From assembly GCA_033964015.1 (NCBI GenBank), contig CM066912.1:28172532-28236531 (forward strand): a stretch of DNA of 64,000 nt, in the 5' to 3' direction. Source of the DNA: Scolanthus callimorphus. Its lineage: Eukaryota > Cnidaria > Anthozoa > Actiniaria > Edwardsiidae. The translations under genes were made by a program, and so were the position numbers. The notes below the pieces were generated by a model, which saw nothing but the letters and a program-made list of their open reading frames with translations, had not been told where the DNA came from and ran no database searches. Of this stretch, positions 60,301-64,000 are shown piece by piece (position 1 is the stretch's first letter; every line of letters starts with the position of its first letter).

Positions 60301-60994
60301 CAGCGGGCCATATCTCGGTCGCATTGCAACCAATTTGCCTTATTTTTGGTGTGTAGCTTTCATTCAATATGCCCTTTCCTAAATCAAGGGCCAAATATGG
60401 CTGAATTGTTTTGGGGATGTCATCACTTTAGTATTCTATTACATTACGAAATTTTCTTATCTAATTTATGTCGCGCACTTCCTGTACCAAACGCGCGCGC
60501 CAAAATTGGCGGGAATCTTGGCAGCAACATTAACCAATCAGAAACGTTCCTCGCGTTAGCTAAAAGTATCGTATACATTTTAACAGGTTGGCAACAAGGC
60601 TTTGGAAGATTACAACAAAGTCGACCAAGGTGCATTTAACACTGGAATTGAGGCGAACGAAGGAGACCTGGTTGGGTTGTTAAGCGGCAAAGGTTTGAAT
60701 TGTCACGTGAGCTGTACTAGTCATGAAGATGAAGCTCAAGCTGCCAAACGCGAGAACAGTGACAATTACCATGGTTACCAAGCAGAAAAAGACGAGCCGG
60801 AGAAAAAGTCCTCGGAGGTTGCCGTTATTGATGATCAGAGTACGACTCGTTCAAAGAGAAAAGTTGAAGAGGTGGAAAATGATGTGACGGATGTACGAAA
60901 CGCGCATGCGCAAGACGAAGATGAAGACCCCTTCAAAGGTTATCTAGAGGATACTGCCACCGGCAAAAGTTTTGTTTGCCAAGTAAAATGCTGA
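54359..60994 (+). CDS. Secreted, largely helical protein of unknown family, 6 exons, reading frame disputed in exon 4
   Basis: Exons: 54359-54539 (preceded by acceptor TCTTCCAG at 54345, so a 5' UTR intron exists), 55012-55274, 55978-56106, 56973 or 56975-57340, 59315-59704, 60587-60994. Residues 1-26 (MRLLTSTVCCLFFVLLIQFL, ending ADA) are a clear signal peptide. Residues 81-138 are a glycine/alanine-rich hydrophobic region that could insert into a membrane. Exon 3 is amphipathic helix, and exons 4-5 continue helical with scattered cysteines. Exon 6 is acidic, with a dibasic RSKRK site and two cysteine pairs. With the 56975 acceptor the whole gene is open (578 residues). With 56973, the better 'CCAG', exon 4 starts in a more natural-looking frame but stops at 57254. 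The layout recalls secreted helical pore-forming proteins of cnidarians, but no family motif confirms this. Function unknown. Confidence 0.7.
55817..55929. mobile_element. Small inverted-repeat element, TAAGCGTAAGCGTACGACATAAG type
   Basis: TAGGGCCTTGTTTGCCTAAG, then CGTACGACATAAGCC, is imperfectly inverse to CGCTTATGTCGTGAAAACCG, then ACCCTAA. It lies in intron 2 of the secreted-protein gene. The ends are diverged, so the limits are approximate. Confidence 0.5.
56138..56212. repeat. Short foldback with a poly-T tract
   Basis: GATACCTGTCGCGCAAAAAG is inverse to TTTTTGCGCGACACAGGTATC, separated by a pyrimidine-rich stretch with about 16 T. It lies in intron 3 of the secreted-protein gene. Confidence 0.65.
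57424..57548. repeat. Palindromic repeat, about 120 bp
   Basis: AACCATTATCCTGCGAGATT, then GAATATCGTCTGA, is inverse to TCAGACGATATTCTGC, then CGAGTAGGATAATGGTT. An adjoining pair, ATTATTCAGCACATCGAT (about 57543) and ATCGATGTGCTGAATAATA (ending about 57728), frames the next 185 bases. Confidence 0.7.
57720..57842 (+). repeat. Tandem pair of a ~60-base unit, array 1
   Basis: The unit (G)TAAGATATCCACGGGTACAC, AACGGACCTGTTCCTCAGTA, AACCTGTTCCTCACTCCCTT, GTACA occurs twice, the first copy partly shortened. An equivalent pair lies at 58455-58588, and a fragment (GACCTGTTCCTCAG) at about 32612. Confidence 0.7.
57954..58051 (+). repeat. Direct repeat pair, 32-base unit
   Basis: GACGCCTGCAGTATCGTCCT, then TACGTAATCAGC, occurs at about 57954 and again about 61 bases on. 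It lies between the two arrays of the 60-base repeat. Confidence 0.75.
58455..58588 (+). repeat. Tandem pair of a ~60-base unit, array 2
   Basis: Two consecutive copies of the unit described at 57720-57842 (TACAGTA(A/C)GATAT(C/T)CACGG, ACAT/CAACGGACCTGTTCC, CAGTAAAC(C/T)TGTTCCTCA). Confidence 0.75.
58830..59125. mobile_element. MITE with AACGTTGCATCG ends, GTCGCGAC family
   Basis: AAAACGTTGCATCGCGACCT, then CCGTTTTCAAAA, at the left is inverse to TTTTGAAAACGTGGGTCACGATGCAACGGTTTT at the right. Inside, TGAGCCAATCAGATTCTTGC is inverse to a GACAAGAGTTTCATTGGCTCA-like block. It lies in intron 4 of the secreted-protein gene. Confidence 0.7.
59750..60092. mobile_element. MITE with TACTACGGAATTCACCGA ends
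   Basis: TACTACGGAATTCACCGAGC, then GATTCTCCCGCTCGGGC and CATGTTTTTGTTTG, is inverse to TAAAAACATGACGCCCGAGC, GGGGAGAATCG, then TCGGTGAATTCCGTAGTA. About 343 bp, in intron 5 of the secreted-protein gene. Confidence 0.8.
60157..60335. mobile_element. MITE with AATCGGTTGAAACGCGACCG ends
   Basis: AATCGGTTGAAACGCGACCG, then AGATGTGGCC and GCTGAATACATAA, is inverse to TTATGTATTCAGCGGGCCATATCTCGGTCGCATTGCAACCAATT. Inside, CACTGTATTTTAGACACAGT and ATACAGTGCCACTGTAT are further small palindromes. It sits between the preceding MITE and exon 6. Confidence 0.75.
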
Positions 60995-61302
60995 TACAAT
61001 ATTAATCCAATGTTGGTCCAATGTTAGTCCAGTGCTGGTGTTATTAACTCAATGTTGCAGACTCGGAATAAGTAACCAGTAATGTTTGAAATGTGCATAA
61101 ATTTAAATTCCATATTGTATTTTAAAGGGTAACCAAAAACATCAACCATTTAGCTAACAACAAAATTAACTAGTAAAAATTGCTTTCCACGTGATCTGGT
61201 AAAAAATTTGAGGTCATTCCGATGCAGGATTAATTGTAAAGATATTCGCGTATTCTAAATGACATTCTAAAAATATTTCCTTTCAGGGGAGACTCGCAGG
61301 GG

Positions 61303-61482
61303 CGGATCCAGCATTTTGGAAAAAGGGGTGCGTTTTCTGTTTTGAAGAGCCAGATTTGTCAATCACAGGGCTACTATAAACCTAGTCTTGGACTACATTT
61401 TGCCGTTTCAAACCATTTTTGCATCGCAAACGGGGCTGCGTCCGCACCCAAAGCGCCACCCCTGGATCCGCCACTGGACTCG
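61303..61482. mobile_element. MITE with AGGGGCGGATCCAG ends
   Basis: CAGGGGCGGATCCAGCATTT, then AAAAGGGGTGCG, is inverse to CGCACCCAAAGCGCCACCCC, then TGGATCCGCCACTGG. About 180 bp, beginning about 310 bases after the secreted-protein stop. Confidence 0.75.
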
Positions 61483-61784
61483 TGCGCAACTTTTTCATCC
61501 TTCATCGGAATCCCCTAAATTTTCCATACGGCTTGCTCTCATCTGGTTATTTCCATTTAAGAATAGTTTTGTATTTTGTGAAAATAATTGTTTCGTGTTT
61601 CTCTAGGGGATGGGGTTTCAAAGTTTATTAGCCGTTAATCTTTTAGTGTTTAAATCTGTAAAGACCGGCATGTGTTTCTTTTGATAAATAAATTGTATAT
61701 TTGTCTAGCTAATCTCGTTCTCTGAGCACGCAGTGTGTTTATGAGCTAGTACTAGGTGGCCAAAACTGATTTAAGAGCCTGTGC

Positions 61785-62225
61785 CTCCATTTTGACAGCA
61801 TAGCAACATACCAAGTCGGAGAAAGCATCCATTCCATCGGCTGATTTAGAAAATATAGAGAATTGACTTTTGGTAAATTGAATCTAAAACTTTGCTTTTA
61901 GTCCCGTTGAAATGTGTTGTTCACTAAAATTTCCTTATATGGAGTTTCTACTTACCATATTTGGAAGTCCAGAAGTTTTCTTAGCTTATTTCTTGCCTAA
62001 ATTGTCAAAAAGTTCACCAAAACTTGCAGGTTTTGGAGAGAATCGCTGTTCTTGTAGGCCGCCATCTTTATTTTGGCCCCAGGAGCCCGGAAATTCAAAC
62101 ACAGGTAGCCCGCGTCACGCACGGGTTGGCATTGGCAAAAACGACACATTTATCTTTAGTATTTATTTTAGGGATTTCTACACGTCGTTCATCGGCTAAT
62201 ATCGAATGAAAACAATAACAAAGGA
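61785..62225 (+). repeat. 'CATCCATTTCCATCGG' dispersed repeat, interrupted copy
   Basis: The start (CCATTTTGACAGCATAGCAA, GAAAGCATCCATTCCATCGG, CTGATTTAG) lies at about 61791-61850. The end (GGATTTCTACACGTCGTTCA, TATCGAATGAAAAC) lies at about 62160-62212. About 250 unrelated bases intervene compared with 24183-24375. Confidence 0.55.
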
Positions 62226-62254
62226 GTGCCTGACACGGGCTCTCTAATGAGAGC

Positions 62255-62646
62255 ATAGAGTCCCTGAACTCTCTGTCGCGGCTCCGTTGTTGCCTGTAGT
62301 CGCCGAAAAGGAGACTCCAGAAACCTTTGCATGCGCATGCGCTAGATCTGACCAAGAACTTGGATATTTTGGATATTTTGTTAGTGCGCATGACCCAAAT
62401 ACCGCTGTCGGAGATTGTTTGTTGCATTTTTGAGGGAACGGCCAAAATGGCGTCCTATCTTGATGAACAAAATTCATGATGCCAACAATCAATCTCTGAC
62501 AGCGGTATTTGGATTATGCGCACTAACAAAAAAATGACTGTTCTTGATCAGATCTAGCGCATGCGCATACAAAGGTTTCTGAACTCTCCTTTAGGGGACC
62601 ACAGGTAACAACGGAGCCGCGAAGGAGAGTTCAGGAACTGGACTAA
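62255..62646. mobile_element. Foldback MITE, 'GTCCCTGAACTCTCC' family, copy 2
   Basis: Arms contain GTCCCTGAACTCTC, CGGCTCCGTTGTTGCCTG, GCATGCGCATGCGCTAGATC and TTAGTGCGCATGACCCAAAT, all mirrored in the right half ending GGAGAGTTCAGGAACTGGAC. About 390 bp; same blocks as 23231-23607. Confidence 0.8.
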
Positions 62647-64000
62647 TGACAGTAGTCTCTCTGTTCATAGTCAGTAGATCGAGGGACCCCCTCTAACTAT
62701 GCTTTGCTGCCTTGTAGAAATCATGAATCCTGCGATCTGATTGGCTCCGCTACTCACGTATTAGAAGTGAACTGCGCGAATAACCACCGAGGCTAAAGCT
62801 GTAGCATTGTTCAAGTTTATTAGTGACCAGTGTATGGGGGTGATTGCCTGGAAATCCAGAAACGGGTGGGATAAGATAGTAGAATTTCCACTGGTGCGAA
62901 GGATCTTCTAAAATGATACTGTGTGTAGAAAAACACGAAACCAATACACTTAATGTATCTGTCAATGTGGAGGGGGAGGTGCGGCAAAAGGTGGGGATTT
63001 GAACTTTTAGTTTCATCCAAAGGGGGAGGGCCATTTGATGTCTGCTTTGCCTTAACGTTTTAGAAGCCGAGTTAAGTATTTTTTAACCGTTTGCCGCGCT
63101 AGTTTCTGTGTGGTTTTATTCCTTTGAAATGGCAGTATTAAAACACGTGTGTTGCTCTCTACGCAATTATTTTGAATTTAAGAGTTTACTTCTAATCAAG
63201 CCTGAGAGTCTCTGTTAATTCCTGGGCTTTTCGGTCTTCACCGCTCGTTCCATGCTACAGACATATGTTTGCCCCAGACAGGAACCAATGTTTTCTGAAA
63301 TTTGCATGTAGCCTCTTAAAATATTTCTAAAGCGAGAGTAAACATCTTAACCAAACAAATCATCGAAAAGCGGATCATCAATAGCGCGCTGACGAGAGGA
63401 GTAAGATTGAAGACCTCCTGTCTTAATTTCTCATATTCTGGTCTCGACTGGTCGTTTTATAGCATGGAGATAAATTGCTGAATCTTAAAATGAAGAGACT
63501 TCTGCTGAACATATCTCGGCCGCGCGAAAAGCCTTTGCATTGCTGCTTGAATTACTAAGGGAAGTAAACTGTCCCAGTTGTAAACTTTGTTAAAGTTTCT
63601 ACTATGGAAGAATGAAGGTAGGCCTTTTGTGTCCTTTTATTTCTTCTTCTACAACTAAAGAAGCTAGGGAAATTGATTTGTTGTATTTATACATATGATT
63701 TTTGACAAACGCATTTGCTTGGAGATGACAGTAGAAGTCTTAAATGTTTTGAGTGTGTTCTAAATCCGTAAATCTGCTTGACTCCATTGTTTACCGTTGT
63801 TGTCAAGCACCTTAAATGAGGTAAAGAAGAATACAAACGCTTGAGGTGCATTCGGCCTGGAAATTACTAGTAAAAAACTGTGAAAACTTCGAAAGCAGCA
63901 AACGTTTTCAAACGTCGAAAAAAAATTTCAGAAAGAACATTTTAACTACGCAAGAAACTTTGTCACCTTCGATCCCACGCTTTTTTTCTTTCAAAAATAA

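Larger units (their letters stand above)
60995..64000. other. 3' spacer, repeats only
   Basis: Contents are MITEs 61303-61482 and 62255-62646 and an interrupted dispersed repeat 61785-62225. A possible non-coding exon with a GAAG/GTAGGC donor lies near 63618; its ATG at 63604 is followed at once by a stop. No coding gene recognised. Confidence 0.55.

Noticed and set aside
63604..63615. ATG at the right edge followed by a GTAGGC donor
   Set aside because: The frame stops after three codons; at most a non-coding first exon.
1..64000. CRISPR arrays, bacterial operons, rRNA and tRNA genes
   Set aside because: No regularly spaced repeat array, no operon-like ORF packing, and no cloverleaf with intact internal promoter boxes found by eye. 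The bacterial-like cyclase has introns and a signal peptide and is a normal nuclear gene.

Overview
The window looks like nuclear DNA of an anthozoan cnidarian, most likely a stony coral. The grounds are split genes with GT-AG introns of a few hundred bases to about 6 kb, metazoan housekeeping proteins, an AT-rich background, and a very high density of short foldback (MITE-like) elements. There is no bacterial operon layout, CRISPR array or rRNA. The species is inferred, not shown.

Layout. (1) 338-9550, minus: a complete CaM kinase II gene in only three coding exons. (2) 9.6-16.8 kb: repeat-rich spacer with a nested inverted-repeat element, several MITEs, a decayed LINE 3' end, a RAG1-N-terminal-like zinc-binding ORF with a frameshift (minus), and a 1.3 kb TIR element. 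(3) 16865-24062, plus: a complete ten-exon transaldolase gene. (4) 26621-30837, plus: a complete three-exon mitochondrial uncoupling-protein-like carrier. (5) 35974-36924, plus, and 39632-40219, minus: two single-exon ORFs I do not recognise. (6) 42783-43100, minus: two terminal exons of an unrecognised gene. (7) 45042-48382, plus: a three-exon secreted cyclase-family (kynurenine-formamidase-like) gene whose last 31 codons and stop lie inside a MITE. (8) 48.4-54.3 kb: repeat-dominated spacer. (9) 54359-60994, plus: a six-exon gene for a secreted, largely helical protein of unknown family, with two reading frames competing in exon 4. (10) 61-64 kb: repeats, no convincing gene.

The genes do not form an obvious pathway; this is an ordinary metazoan neighbourhood. 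The unusual parts are the transposon-gene interactions (MITE exonised into the cyclase C-terminus), the reading-frame oddities (exon 4 of the secreted protein; the RAG1-like zinc ORF), the compact CaMKII gene, and a set of different MITE families that share a CACACTA-type end but differ in the sequence inside it.

Exon boundaries were placed by eye from AG/GT signals, reading-frame continuity and recalled family conservation. No alignment or transcript evidence was available.
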